DNA of 64,000 nucleotides from CAWINY01 sp963837635 (GCA_963837635.1 CAWINY010000006.1:62001-126000); one strand, 5' to 3'. Counted from the stretch's first letter, positions 15,196-24,830 are shown. The notes: a model not told the origin generated them from the letters alone. Translations and numbers: made by a program.

Positions 15196-16458
15196 TTACT
15201 TTACGTCGCCGGTGGCTGCCTGATGGAGCTTCACTTCGACCTTATTCTCGAGCTTGTCGTAGTACTCCTTCAGGATGGCAACCACTTCCGGCCTGGAGAA
15301 CTCTGGCGGAACCGGCTTGCCTTCGCTCATCAGCTTGCGCAGCATGGTGCCGGAGAGCAGCAACCGGGCGCCGCCCTTGTAGTTGCCGTTGTCGTCGATG
15401 ACGGCCTTGCTGTCGTGCGGGCAGGTCTTCATCGAAGCCATGGCTTTGCATTCGTAGCAGTAGAAGGTCCAGTCCATAGCCAGCGGCTGGATGGCCATGG
15501 CGCCCATCGGGATCTCACCGAAGATCTTCTGGGCGTCAAACGGACCGTAGTAGTTGCCCACGCCGGCATGGTCGCGGCCCACGATCAGGTGCGAGCAGCC
15601 GTAGTTCTGTCTGAACAGCGCGTGCAACAAAGCCTCGCGCGGACCGGCATAGCGCATTTCCATCGGATAGCCACCCTGGATCACGCGTTCCTTGCGGAAA
15701 TACTTGTGCACCAGAGCGTCGATGGCTTTAACTCGGACATCGGCCGGAATGTCGCCCGGCTTCAGCTTGCCCAGCAACTGGTGGATGTAAACGCCGTCGC
15801 AAACTTCGATGGCTACCCAGGCCAGATAGGCATGGGAGTTGTGCATCGGGTTGCGCAGCTGCAGAGCGGCGACCGTGCTCCAACCGCGCTCGGCAAACTT
15901 CGCGCGCGCTTCGGCGGGGCTCTGGTAGATGCCCGGGAATTCCGCGGGGAAGAACGACTCGGAGAGTACCTTCACCGGACCGGCCAGGTTCACCGCAGCC
16001 TGCTCCATGACCTTCTGGACGCCCGGGTGCTCCGGATCCGTGGTCTTGAAGATCTGCTTGCACTCGTGGTCCTTGTCGATGGCGTACTTCTCGGTGACCT
16101 TCATGGTGCCGACGAGGATATTGTCTTCCGTGTCCCAGAGGGCTACTTCCTCGTTAAGAGCAATCGACTTTGCCAGGCTTTCCTCGGCCGATAGAGTAAT
16201 CGGGATGGGCCAGAACAGGTTCTTCTTGCTGGGCAGGGTGTAAGTATCGCAGCAGCCTTGCCAATCCGCCTTGCCCATGTAGCCTTCCAGCGGAGTAAAG
16301 GCGCCGATACCCATCATGATCAGGTCGCCGGTTTCGCGGCTGGTCAGGGGGACCTTCTTCAGGCCCGCTGCTTTCTTAATTTCTTCCGCTCGGGCTTGGC
16401 CTTGGAGCAGGAGGGGCTTCAGTTCAGAACTTCCATGCGGGGGAACAAGCTTTCCCAT
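15196..16458 (-). CDS. sat: Sulfate adenylyltransferase (dissimilatory type)
   Basis: Sat makes adenosine 5'-phosphosulfate from ATP and sulfate, the first step of sulfate reduction (or the last step, run backwards, in sulfur oxidation). The 420-residue homomeric form has the ATP-sulfurylase motifs QLRNPMHNSH (residues about 200-209) and GRDHAGVGNYYGPFDA, and a cysteine cluster CYECKAMASMKTCPHD typical of the zinc-containing dissimilatory enzymes. It has no kinase domain. GAGGAG precedes the ATG. It lies 119 bases downstream of qmoC, a gap large enough for its own promoter. Confidence 0.96.
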   Translation of the reverse strand: MGKLVPPHGSSELKPLLLQGQARAEEIKKAAGLKKVPLTSRETGDLIMMGIGAFTPLEGYMGKADWQGCCDTYTLPSKKNLFWPIPITLSAEESLAKSIALNEEVALWDTEDNILVGTMKVTEKYAIDKDHECKQIFKTTDPEHPGVQKVMEQAAVNLAGPVKVLSESFFPAEFPGIYQSPAEARAKFAERGWSTVAALQLRNPMHNSHAYLAWVAIEVCDGVYIHQLLGKLKPGDIPADVRVKAIDALVHKYFRKERVIQGGYPMEMRYAGPREALLHALFRQNYGCSHLIVGRDHAGVGNYYGPFDAQKIFGEIPMGAMAIQPLAMDWTFYCYECKAMASMKTCPHDSKAVIDDNGNYKGGARLLLSGTMLRKLMSEGKPVPPEFSRPEVVAILKEYYDKLENKVEVKLHQAATGDVK

Positions 16459-16577
16459 ATCGAAATCTCCTCAAATAAGTTCGTATTTAACGCGTTCTGT
16501 CTACTAGGTACTGACTTCCTTTTTGAAAACCATAGATTCTCAAACAGCCAAAACAATGACAGATTCCATCCGCCCCA

Positions 16578-17747
16578 TTATGCCTGTTCGATCACCTGGG
16601 CGGCGAGAGCTTGCTGACCGGCTGGTTCTACCTCTTTGCGCACCGCAGCGACGTAAATCGCCACCGGCCGATAGAGCAGGTGCGACCATTTTCCGAAGGG
16701 CACTTCCACTACCAGCATGGGAACGGCGATCGCCAAATGAACCATGTACATGGTGTAGGTCGGCATGGTCAGATTCATCATCCGCATGATGTGAACCAGG
16801 ATTCCCGTTAGCGCGGTCAGCAGGAGCAGGATCGGGAACAGCCAATCGGAAAGATGGCTGAAACGATGCATTTCCGTCCGCTTGGACATGCGGTCCGTGA
16901 GGATCCAACCGGTTGTAACCAGCAGAACCGCGGTCGAATAGTAGCCGAGAATGCTGGTCCAGCGGAAGCTGTTGTCCGATACCTGGAAGTAGGGCAAGAA
17001 CAACGCCACCAGGGAAAAAATGGTGACATAGCCTGTGACCAGGAACAGGTGCCGTATCCAGTTGGTAGTCGCATCCTGATCCTTGCACTGCTTCCAGCGC
17101 ATCTGGGTTACACCTTGCAGCAACAGAGCTGGAAGATTCGAGAGATAAACGCCCAGGGGAATGTCCCTACCTCGGGTTAGGCCCATGAACATGCGCGCAG
17201 CGTTGGTCAGCAGGAAGAAGCTGAGCAGCGCGGCCATGATCTGATCGGCGTGGTGGACGATCTCGACGGGGGCAAAATAGTTGAGCATGACCGCCGTGCG
17301 TGCTTCCGGATGCTGGGCGAGCAGATGGTAGCCAAAACCTTGAGGCACCATAAACAGCGCTATCACTATCGCGGCGACAATGAACAGCACGCCGATCTCC
17401 CAAAAAGCCGAGCCATACATCAGACGGGACAAGCCGGTCCAATCATATTGCGTGGTCAGGTAGCGGCGCAGGGCCATCATGCTCTCGCCGGGACTGGCTT
17501 GGCGCGGGCATGCCTTCGAGCAGTCGCCGCAGTAAAAACAGAGCCACGGCGCTGGATCTTTCATCAGTTCGTCTTTCATGCCCCACTGCGCCAGCAGCAT
17601 CTGCCGGCGCGGAAAGGCATTGTCCACAGTGGAGAGACTGCAAGTAGAGGCGCAGGTGGCGCATTGGTAGCACTTCTTGAATTCGCCACCACTGTGGATC
17701 ACTTCTTTAATTAACTGGGTGTCGGGTTGAACCAACTTGGTTGCCAT
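16578..17747 (-). CDS. qmoC: Quinone-interacting oxidoreductase subunit QmoC
   Basis: QmoC is the membrane subunit of the Qmo complex that passes menaquinol electrons to APS reductase. The 389-residue product fuses an HdrC-like ferredoxin domain (CYQCATCASTCSL near residue 22 and CFYCGDCSKACPR near residue 70) to a HdrE/NarI-like membrane domain with about six hydrophobic segments that would bind two haem b. It starts two bases after qmoB stops, in the order found in sulfate reducers. Confidence 0.95.
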   Translation of the reverse strand: MATKLVQPDTQLIKEVIHSGGEFKKCYQCATCASTCSLSTVDNAFPRRQMLLAQWGMKDELMKDPAPWLCFYCGDCSKACPRQASPGESMMALRRYLTTQYDWTGLSRLMYGSAFWEIGVLFIVAAIVIALFMVPQGFGYHLLAQHPEARTAVMLNYFAPVEIVHHADQIMAALLSFFLLTNAARMFMGLTRGRDIPLGVYLSNLPALLLQGVTQMRWKQCKDQDATTNWIRHLFLVTGYVTIFSLVALFLPYFQVSDNSFRWTSILGYYSTAVLLVTTGWILTDRMSKRTEMHRFSHLSDWLFPILLLLTALTGILVHIMRMMNLTMPTYTMYMVHLAIAVPMLVVEVPFGKWSHLLYRPVAIYVAAVRKEVEPAGQQALAAQVIEQA

Positions 17748-17749
17748 GG

Positions 17750-19990
17750 CTAAAACCCCTTGTACGGATTCGGTCCAAGCTCGCGCATGCGGGCGACAAA
17801 GTCATCGATGATTTTGGGCAGTTTCCCGTAATCGTCAATGGCCACTTCCACCTGTTGAATGCGATCGGACTCCAACTGTAACCGTTTCAGGGTGTCCTTC
17901 ACGTTCTCCAAGCGACGGCTGGCGAGTTCGCTGCCACGCAGGAAGTGGCATTGATAATCATCGCCGAACTTACAGCCCATGAGCATGACCCCGTCAATGC
18001 CTCCGGAGAGCGCATCGGCGATCCAGACGATGTTCATCGAGCCCAAACAGCGCAACGGAATGATGCGCACGTTAGCGTCGTAGATGGTGCGATCCATGCC
18101 AGCCTGATCGAGTGCCGGGTAGGCGTCGTTCTCGCAGGCAAAGATCAGGATGCGCGGCTTATCCTCAGTTTCGTCGGGTACTTCGACCGCCTTGACGACG
18201 CTGGCAATCTGGTCCACCGAGTAGTTCTTGAAGGAGATGATACGCTCCGGGCAAGCCCCCATGCAGGTGCCGCAGCGGCGGCAACGGTACGGGTTGAACT
18301 TAGGGATACCCTTCGCATCTTCGTCAATGGCGCCGAAGGGGCACTCCTCCGTGCAGCGCTTGCAAGCGGTACAACGTTGCAGGAAGAAGCTGGGGTAGGA
18401 AAGGTCACCGGCGCGGGGATGAACTGCCTGCCCGCGAGTGGCCATTTCGATGCTCTGCACCGCCTTCATCACCGCGCCGCAGGCATCTTCTTCCGCCTGC
18501 GCGGAACCCATGGGCGCGCGCAATGCGCCCGCCGTGTAGATTCCTGTACGCAAGGTTTCGTAAGGGAAGCAAATGAACTTGGAATCCGGGAAGCCGCCTT
18601 GCAGGACCGGCAAATCAGGCCCTTGGCGGTAGGTGAGATTCAGGATTTCGGTCCCCTCGTGGCACTTGAACTGTTCCACGACCTTCTCGGCTTCCTGACG
18701 CTGCTGGTCGGACTCGTTGCGCTCCACCTTGGCGATGGCATCGCGCAGGATGCGAATGCCCGGCCCGTCGGCGGAGTTCGGCACCATTCCTGTGGCCAGG
18801 ACGACCATGTCGACCGGGATCTGGATGTGCTTCCCCAGCAAACTGTCGTCCACGCTGACCATGGTCCGGCCATCCGGGCCCTTCTCAACCGCGATGACAT
18901 TGCCCTTCACAAAGAAGGTCAGCGGGTCTTGTTGAACCTTCTCATAGTAGTTCTCCAAGGGTCCGGGCGTCCGCATGTCCCTATAAATGATAAAGACCTG
19001 GGCGTCGGCATCCTGCTCCCGGATGTACTCCGCCTGCTTGAGGGTATTCACGCAGCAGGTGGTGGAGCAGTAGGCCAGATGGTCCTTGTCGCGCGACCCG
19101 GCGCACTGCACGAACAGCACGCTCTTTACGGGCGCGCCGTTCGACGGCCGCTTGATCTTGCCGGCCACCGCCATCGTTTCCAGGTCCACGCTGGTGATGA
19201 CATCGGGCAAACCGTAGCCTAGCCCGGTGAGCTTAGAAGCGTCATATGGCTTCCAGCCGGTTGCCATCACAATCGAGCCCACCGGATGAACACTTCCATC
19301 CCCCAGGGTGACCTCGAAGTTGCCCGGCTGACCTTCCGTCTTGGCGATGCTCGAGGAGTAGAACACCTTGATGCGCGGGTTGGAAGTTACGGCCTGGATC
19401 TTGCCAGAGATTCCGTCGGCTTCCGCCTGGGTGTAGGGGAAGCGCTTCGGGACGTCCTTCTTCGCTTTCGCCCCAAAGCCGCCAAGTTGCGCTTGTTTTT
19501 CTACCAGGATGACTTCAAAACCGGTAGCTGCCGCTTCCAGCGCGGCGTTGATGCCGGTGACGCCGCCGCCCACAACCAGAATGGTCCGGCAGACGGCGTC
19601 GGCCATCGGCTCGGGCGCTTCCATCTTCCCAATGCGGGCGGCGCTCATGCGCAGAAAATCCTCGGCCAGCATCTGGGTATCTTCGTTCTTGGCCTCGTGA
19701 CACCAGGCCACCTGTTCGCGCAGGCTGACGCGATCCATGACCACGCCAGAATCGAAGGTGAACTCCTTGGTCTTCGCGCGTGGCGAGCAGGCGGCGATGA
19801 TTAATTTGTTGACCCCCTGCTTGAGATCCTCGCGGATCAGGCCTAAGCCCTCTTCTCCGCACAGGAAAGGATGGACGCGGCAAACCGGCGCCTTGCATTC
19901 CTTTCCGGCGACCTTCGACAGTTGTTCCACGTCCAACGATTCACCGATGGAACATCCGCTGCAAACGTAAACCCCCAGTTTGTTATCCAT
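17750..19990 (-). CDS. qmoB: Quinone-interacting oxidoreductase subunit QmoB
   Basis: QmoB is a soluble HdrA-like flavoprotein of the Qmo complex. The 746-residue product has a FAD-binding fold (ILVVGGGVTGINAALEAAATGFEVILVEK at about residues 140-168), two [4Fe-4S] ferredoxin motifs (CTACKRCTEECP and CRRCGTCMGACP near residues 540-580) and a C-terminal MvhD-like domain with a [2Fe-2S]-type cysteine set (ILIFACEND, RCLGSMN, GCKFGDDYQCHF). It overlaps the end of qmoA by eight bases. Confidence 0.95.
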   Translation of the reverse strand: MDNKLGVYVCSGCSIGESLDVEQLSKVAGKECKAPVCRVHPFLCGEEGLGLIREDLKQGVNKLIIAACSPRAKTKEFTFDSGVVMDRVSLREQVAWCHEAKNEDTQMLAEDFLRMSAARIGKMEAPEPMADAVCRTILVVGGGVTGINAALEAAATGFEVILVEKQAQLGGFGAKAKKDVPKRFPYTQAEADGISGKIQAVTSNPRIKVFYSSSIAKTEGQPGNFEVTLGDGSVHPVGSIVMATGWKPYDASKLTGLGYGLPDVITSVDLETMAVAGKIKRPSNGAPVKSVLFVQCAGSRDKDHLAYCSTTCCVNTLKQAEYIREQDADAQVFIIYRDMRTPGPLENYYEKVQQDPLTFFVKGNVIAVEKGPDGRTMVSVDDSLLGKHIQIPVDMVVLATGMVPNSADGPGIRILRDAIAKVERNESDQQRQEAEKVVEQFKCHEGTEILNLTYRQGPDLPVLQGGFPDSKFICFPYETLRTGIYTAGALRAPMGSAQAEEDACGAVMKAVQSIEMATRGQAVHPRAGDLSYPSFFLQRCTACKRCTEECPFGAIDEDAKGIPKFNPYRCRRCGTCMGACPERIISFKNYSVDQIASVVKAVEVPDETEDKPRILIFACENDAYPALDQAGMDRTIYDANVRIIPLRCLGSMNIVWIADALSGGIDGVMLMGCKFGDDYQCHFLRGSELASRRLENVKDTLKRLQLESDRIQQVEVAIDDYGKLPKIIDDFVARMRELGPNPYKGF

Positions 19991-21248
19991 GCTGCGCCGC
20001 TCCTACTACGATCTGCAAAGCCTTGAGCGCCGCCCCGGTAGCGTCGCGAATGGTGGCTGCGACCTCCCCTGGGCGTTTCGCGCAGCCGGCGGCGTAAATC
20101 CCCGGCTTGCCGTTGGCCGCAAATCCGAAATCGTCGATCTCAAATCCTGCCGGCAGTCCGCTGGTTTGCGGAACCATGCCTGTAGCCAGGACCACCAGAT
20201 CGAATTCCTGTGTCATCTTTCCCTTGCCCAACACATCCTCGGCCGTCACTAGCAGGCCTTGGCTGCCCGACTCTTCCACCTTGCCTACCTTGCCCTTAAT
20301 CATTTCCACGCCGTTCTCGGCGATGACCTTGGCAGAGAATTCCTCGAGGCGCCCAGGCGTACGCTGGTCGATGTAGAACATCGTGATCTTGGCCTCGGGA
20401 AGCTGGCGGCGAACGTAGGTGGCTTGCTTAAGCGACGCGGTACAGCAAACGCTCGAGCAATAGGGCAGATGGTTCTTGTCCCTGGAGCCGGCGCACTGCA
20501 CGAACGCGACCGAACGGGGTTCCTTGCCGTCCGAGGGCCGCTGGATTTTCCCTTTGGTAGGTCCATCGCCAGCCACCAGACGCTCGAAAATCACATTGGT
20601 GACGACGTTGCTGAACTTGCCGAAGCCAAGATTATCCATCTTGGTAGCGTCGTACCCTTTCCAGCCGGTGGCCAGAACCACGGAAGCCACGCTGATGGCC
20701 TTCGTTTCCGGCTGCTGCTGGAGATCGATTGCCTGGTACTTGCAGGCATCCACGCAAGCATGGCAACCGGACGGACAAGCTGCACGATCCAGCGTGTATT
20801 GCGCGGGGTACGCGGTCCGATGCGGCAGGCGCACTGCCTTGGTCTTGACCATGGAGCAGTTGAACGCATCCGCAATTTCTGCAGGACAGACCTTGGTGCA
20901 ATCGTCGCACAGGGTGCAGGCCGCGGTGACATAGCGTGGCGCGATCTTGATCACCGCTTCGTAGGCGCCCGGTGAACCGCTCAAACTTTGCAGCTCCGCC
21001 TGCGTGAGCACCGTCACGCGCGGATTGTTCTTCAGGCGCTTGAAATTGATTTCCAGGCCACAGGAAGGCGGACATAGTTTAGGGAAATACTGATTGAATC
21101 CGGCGACCTGCCCTCCGAGGTAGGGGGATTTCTCAATCAGCACCACTTCACTTCCGGCTTCGGCGGCTTCGAGGGCTACGGTGAGCCCCGCGATTCCACC
21201 GCCAAGGACCAGAATCGTTTTGCCGTTTTTTGAGTCCGTAATTGCCAT
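19983..21248 (-). CDS. qmoA: Quinone-interacting oxidoreductase subunit QmoA
   Basis: QmoA is an HdrA-like FAD protein of the Qmo complex. The 421-residue product has a FAD motif LVLGGGIAGLTVALEAAEAG (residues 13-32), the LCPPSCGLE segment, and two ferredoxin clusters CTLCDDCTKVCP and CPSGCHACVDACK. The C-terminal half includes the ATGWKGYD and DLVVLATGMVP nucleotide-binding elements. It follows the YkgJ-like gene by 12 bases, so all of aprB to qmoC is probably one transcript. Confidence 0.95.
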   Translation of the reverse strand: MAITDSKNGKTILVLGGGIAGLTVALEAAEAGSEVVLIEKSPYLGGQVAGFNQYFPKLCPPSCGLEINFKRLKNNPRVTVLTQAELQSLSGSPGAYEAVIKIAPRYVTAACTLCDDCTKVCPAEIADAFNCSMVKTKAVRLPHRTAYPAQYTLDRAACPSGCHACVDACKYQAIDLQQQPETKAISVASVVLATGWKGYDATKMDNLGFGKFSNVVTNVIFERLVAGDGPTKGKIQRPSDGKEPRSVAFVQCAGSRDKNHLPYCSSVCCTASLKQATYVRRQLPEAKITMFYIDQRTPGRLEEFSAKVIAENGVEMIKGKVGKVEESGSQGLLVTAEDVLGKGKMTQEFDLVVLATGMVPQTSGLPAGFEIDDFGFAANGKPGIYAAGCAKRPGEVAATIRDATGAALKALQIVVGAAQHG

Positions 21249-21260
21249 GATCTTTGATCT

Positions 21261-22094
21261 TTAAACCGACGAACTGGGGCTCGCCTTTGCTTTGCTGGTT
21301 GCCGCCGCTTGCGCGACGTTGATGTTCTTCTTCATCTTCATGCGCTTCTCGTGGAACAGGCTGTAAGCCAGCCAATCAAGGGCGAATTCCAGCAGGTCCT
21401 CATCGTCCTTGGCCAATGCCTCGATGCGCGCTTCGTCTACTTCAAACAGCTCTAAGAAACGGGTCTCGAAGATGAACTTGCGAAACCGGTCCAAGTCGTA
21501 GAGAGCCATGTGGTACATGGCCATCTGCTCGGCGTTCATCGCGTCCGCCTTCTCAAATCCGGGGTGCGACATGAATTCCAGGAAGGGGGTCTGCATCCGA
21601 TCAAAGTCGTCAACGCCCTGCTTGTCAATCCACTCCCGCACCGAATGCTCCTGGCCAGTGCCATGTCCATGGCACAGCTCTTCTTTCACCAGGAAATAGA
21701 ATCGGTTGGCCGCCGCGTTGGGGCCTTTCGGTTCGGCCATGCCCAAGGGATACATGCGGCAAGCCCACGGCCGGTGGGGATAGACTTGGCAGCCCTTCTC
21801 GCTCACGAGCGGGCACCTTTTGCTCTCTTCGTCCATCCTGAGCAACACGGCCGGGACGCGCTTTTCCCGGGAAACGGTGGTGAGGGTGTACTTTTCGAGA
21901 AACTCGGAAGAATTCATCTTCAGCGCGTGCTTCAGTCGTATCACGTCGTAGGGCGAAAGCAGAATCGCCACGTCACGGCAACAGGAGTTGAAGCAATCGT
22001 TGCCGGGGCCGCACTGGAAGTTGAAACAGGTATCGAGCTTCATGCGCGGAGCTTCTTCGAGAATCCGCTGCTCGGTAAGTTCGGTATCAGGCAT
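21261..22094 (-). CDS. YkgJ-type CxxxxCC-cluster protein in apr-qmo operon
   Basis: The 277-residue product belongs to the YkgJ family of zinc- or iron-chelating proteins. It has an N-terminal cysteine-rich core (CFNFQCGPGNDCFNSCC, residues about 18-34), then VRMDEESKRCPLVSEKGCQVYPHRPWACRMYPLGMA (family pattern C-x6-C-x-V-Y-x-x-RP-x-x-CR-x-[FY]P), a further Cys-His region and an acidic helical tail of about 80 residues beyond the usual family length. It overlaps the zinc-finger gene upstream by eight bases. Being wedged between aprA and qmoA implies a role in APS reductase or Qmo function or assembly, which is inference. Confidence 0.75.
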   Translation of the reverse strand: MPDTELTEQRILEEAPRMKLDTCFNFQCGPGNDCFNSCCRDVAILLSPYDVIRLKHALKMNSSEFLEKYTLTTVSREKRVPAVLLRMDEESKRCPLVSEKGCQVYPHRPWACRMYPLGMAEPKGPNAAANRFYFLVKEELCHGHGTGQEHSVREWIDKQGVDDFDRMQTPFLEFMSHPGFEKADAMNAEQMAMYHMALYDLDRFRKFIFETRFLELFEVDEARIEALAKDDEDLLEFALDWLAYSLFHEKRMKMKKNINVAQAAATSKAKASPSSSV

Positions 22095-22374
22095 GGGTAC
22101 AATCCTCGGTGGTCAGAATACTGCTCTTCAGGGCGTCACGAGACCACACGGGAAGCGGACCGCTATCGCCTGTGGTTGGGTCCAGTCGGTAACGATAGGA
22201 CGCGTCCACGTTGAACTGGCTTTTCATCCATTCCCAGCCACGCACGAAGTAGGGGCACTCGTCGTTGAAACAAACGTACTGATATTCGCCATCCCAGGAT
22301 GCGAGTTCGGGATTAGCCCAGCGCACCAGCGGGTGCTGGCAATGCGGGCACTGATTCTTTGTTTCTACCGCCAT
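22087..22374 (-). CDS. Small zinc-ribbon protein in apr-qmo operon
   Basis: The 95-residue product begins with CPHCQHPL and continues to CFNDECPYFVRGWEWM, a four-cysteine zinc-ribbon like those of Ogr/Delta-type fingers. The remaining C-terminal part (YRYRLDPTTGDSGPLPVWS) has no family I can name but is rich in aromatic and proline residues. It is 91 bases downstream of aprA, after a strong hairpin, and overlaps the YkgJ-like gene. It probably binds zinc; its job is unknown. Confidence 0.75.
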   Translation of the reverse strand: MAVETKNQCPHCQHPLVRWANPELASWDGEYQYVCFNDECPYFVRGWEWMKSQFNVDASYRYRLDPTTGDSGPLPVWSRDALKSSILTTEDCTHA

Positions 22375-22425
22375 GTGTACTACCTAAATCCAGAAGAAGG
22401 CTCCGGCCGAGGCCGAAGGTTTGCT

Positions 22426-22451
22426 AGCCGGGACCCTTGCGGGTCCCGGCT
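22426..22451 (-). terminator. Perfect hairpin after aprA
   Basis: AGCCGGGACCC (22426-22436) and GGGTCCCGGCT (22441-22451) form an 11-base stem with a four-base loop 15 bases after the aprA stop. There is no T run, so it is better read as a partial terminator or mRNA-stabilising hairpin that would keep aprBA transcript levels above those of the downstream genes. Confidence 0.65.
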
Positions 22452-22465
22452 GAGCGGTTGTGTGA

Positions 22466-24361
22466 TTAGAAAATCTTGAGAATGGGGCGCTTGATCATTT
22501 CCCAGTTCCCAGTCTTCGGATCGCACTTGCAATTGGCGAATACGTGCCAGTTCTGCTCGTCGATCGTGGGCTTGTCGGTACGGAAGTAGTAGCCCGGCCA
22601 ACGTGTTTCCTCGCGGAACAACATGGTCCGAACGTGCGCTTCCGCTTGCCACATACGATGAACGTTTTCCCAGCAGCGCATCAACTCGTGGAGGTTCGAG
22701 GCGGCCAGTTTCTCTGAGTCTTCCTTGAGGAAAACCAGCAGCTCCAACGCCCGGTTCAACTGGGCTGTGTTGCACTGGAACTGGGCCGTCACGCCACCCG
22801 CGTATTCGTCCATGATCTTCTGCAACCGGAACATGAACGCGCGCGGTTTGATGTAGTTGGGATTGACGTCTTCGTCGGTGGTGACGTTCTTGTTGGCTTC
22901 GAACGTGTCAACCGGCTTCAGGACGGCCGCAGCCATCGCGTCGACGGCAGCTTGGTCCACCTTGGGCATGGTGTTGTTTTCCACGATGAACTTGATCGCG
23001 GCCTTGGCGGCGATGCGGCCTTCAGCGTGCGAGCCAGAAGAGAACTTGTGGCTCGAAGCACCGGAAGCATCACCCGCGCAGAACAACCCCTTGCAGGTCG
23101 ACATATTCGCGTAGCCCCAGAAGTACTGGGCTTTGCTCTCGGCAGTCTGCAGATCTTCAGGACCGCTGACCCAAGCGCCGGAAGCGCCGGAGTGAGAGCC
23201 GATGAAGTAGGGCTCGGCAGCGGCGATCTCGGAGCTCTTCTGTTCAGGCTGTACGTTGGTAGAAGCCCACAGAATGGCCTGCGAAATCGTCATATCCAGG
23301 AAGTCTTCCCAAGCTTCTGACTCGAGCTCCTTCGACTTCTTGGCGAATGCCTTGGGATCGTCCTTGAACTTGTCGGCGATCTTGGCCATGGCTTCTTCGG
23401 TCCGCATGTAGATCGGACCCTTGCCTTCCAAGACGTCGAGCATGCCCAGGTAATTGCGCAGGTTGGCCGGAATCGGCTTCACCCGACCGTACGGTCCCCA
23501 CTTTTCCAGTTCGGGCTTGCGCTCCACCATGTATTCGCCGCCCATCGCGTTGGTCGCGCGGGACTTGAACAGGAGGAACCAAGCGCCCACCGGACCGTAG
23601 GCATCCTTGAAGCGCACAGGAATAAAGCGAACTTCCTGGCACGTCATCTCCGCGCCAGCCTTCAGAGTGAAGTAGGCGGAGGAGCCGGAATTCCACGGGG
23701 GATACCACGCGCGGCCCATGCCTTCACCCGAACTGCGGGGCTTGAAGACGTGAACGGCGCCGCCCAAAAGCGACATGGTGGCCTTCGACTTGAACACATA
23801 CAGCGTGTTCTCGCGAACCGAGAAGCCGATGGCGCCGGCGCAACGATCGCCGTCAAGCAGCGGGCCAACGATGAACACGCGCTCGAAGATCTCGCCAACG
23901 CCGGTCTGCAGCAGCGCGTTCTTCGCCGCCTCAGCCACGATGATCTTGTATGACTCACCGTTGATCATGAGCTGCCAACGGCCCTCGTGCACGTACTTGC
24001 CGGCCTCATCCTTCCAGATGGGCAGGCCCCACTTCTCAAACAGGTGAACCGAGGAGTCCACGTGACGGGCAATGTCGCCCACCAGATCCTCACGGGCGAC
24101 GCCCATAAGATCGTTGCGGACGTAGTCAACGTAGTCCTTCAGGGTGTTGGCTCCGTCTTTGATCCCGACATACTGGTTAATGGCAGAAAGGCCCATGGCC
24201 ACGGCGCCGGAACGATCCATCGCGGCCTTGTCCACCAGGGTCACTTTCAAGCCGTTTTGTTTGGCCCAGTAGGCCGCTTCCACAGCGGCGCCGCAAGCGG
24301 CCATGCCGCCGCCCAGAATCAACAGGTCAGTTTCTACAACTTTGGTTGCAAAGTTAGCCAC
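22466..24361 (-). CDS. aprA: Adenylylsulfate reductase alpha subunit
   Basis: AprA holds the FAD on which APS is reduced to sulfite and AMP (or the reverse). The product of about 631 residues has the N-terminal dinucleotide fold LLILGGGMAACGAAVEAAYWAK, DKAAMDRSGAVAMGLSAIN, the substrate-site region WGLPIWKDE, and the late segment HVRTMLFREETRWPGYYFRTD typical of AprA. The GTG at 24361 is preferred because GGGAGG lies just ahead. An in-frame ATG at 24376 lacks such a site. The start lies within the end of aprB, so the two are coupled. Confidence 0.96.
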   Translation of the reverse strand: MANFATKVVETDLLILGGGMAACGAAVEAAYWAKQNGLKVTLVDKAAMDRSGAVAMGLSAINQYVGIKDGANTLKDYVDYVRNDLMGVAREDLVGDIARHVDSSVHLFEKWGLPIWKDEAGKYVHEGRWQLMINGESYKIIVAEAAKNALLQTGVGEIFERVFIVGPLLDGDRCAGAIGFSVRENTLYVFKSKATMSLLGGAVHVFKPRSSGEGMGRAWYPPWNSGSSAYFTLKAGAEMTCQEVRFIPVRFKDAYGPVGAWFLLFKSRATNAMGGEYMVERKPELEKWGPYGRVKPIPANLRNYLGMLDVLEGKGPIYMRTEEAMAKIADKFKDDPKAFAKKSKELESEAWEDFLDMTISQAILWASTNVQPEQKSSEIAAAEPYFIGSHSGASGAWVSGPEDLQTAESKAQYFWGYANMSTCKGLFCAGDASGASSHKFSSGSHAEGRIAAKAAIKFIVENNTMPKVDQAAVDAMAAAVLKPVDTFEANKNVTTDEDVNPNYIKPRAFMFRLQKIMDEYAGGVTAQFQCNTAQLNRALELLVFLKEDSEKLAASNLHELMRCWENVHRMWQAEAHVRTMLFREETRWPGYYFRTDKPTIDEQNWHVFANCKCDPKTGNWEMIKRPILKIF

Positions 24362-24830
24362 GGGCACCTCCCGCATTGCTCAAGTCGGTGACTGCGGGCA
24401 GGCCCAACGAGGCCGGCTCGGTGAAGAGAGCGTTGCTCTTTAGGTCGCCTTTGGTCGCGAAGCCGCCATCCGGCACCGCTGAGCCTTCGGCCGTGGTGCG
24501 AATGGGGAACTTGAAGCGCTTCAGGGTTCCGTTTCTGAACTGAACGGTCCAGAGAATCGAGTCGGTGGAGCGCATCGGGGTGACTGCCGCTCCCAAGGGA
24601 CAGAAGTCAGCATAGCCACGAACCTGGATCGCTTGCGTTGGGCAAATCTTCACGCAGCTGTAGCACTCCCAACACATCGAAACATCGCGGTTAAACGCCT
24701 TCATCTTGTTCTTATCGAGCACCATCAGATCATTGGGGCAAATGTGCTGGCAAGCAGTCTTGTCCAGCGCTTTGCACCCGTCGCACTTATCAGGTAATAC
24801 ATAGCTCGGCACTAAGTACCTCCCGGCCAT
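24354..24830 (-). CDS. aprB: Adenylylsulfate reductase beta subunit
   Basis: AprB carries two [4Fe-4S] clusters that feed electrons to the FAD of AprA. The 158-residue product starts PSYVLPDKCDGCKALDKTACQHICP, then CWECYSCVKICPTQAI, the two cluster motifs in their usual form, and ends with the tail that wraps around AprA (SILWTVQFRNGTLKRFKFPIRT). It is the first gene of the minus-strand operon. Confidence 0.96.
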   Translation of the reverse strand: MAGRYLVPSYVLPDKCDGCKALDKTACQHICPNDLMVLDKNKMKAFNRDVSMCWECYSCVKICPTQAIQVRGYADFCPLGAAVTPMRSTDSILWTVQFRNGTLKRFKFPIRTTAEGSAVPDGGFATKGDLKSNALFTEPASLGLPAVTDLSNAGGARG

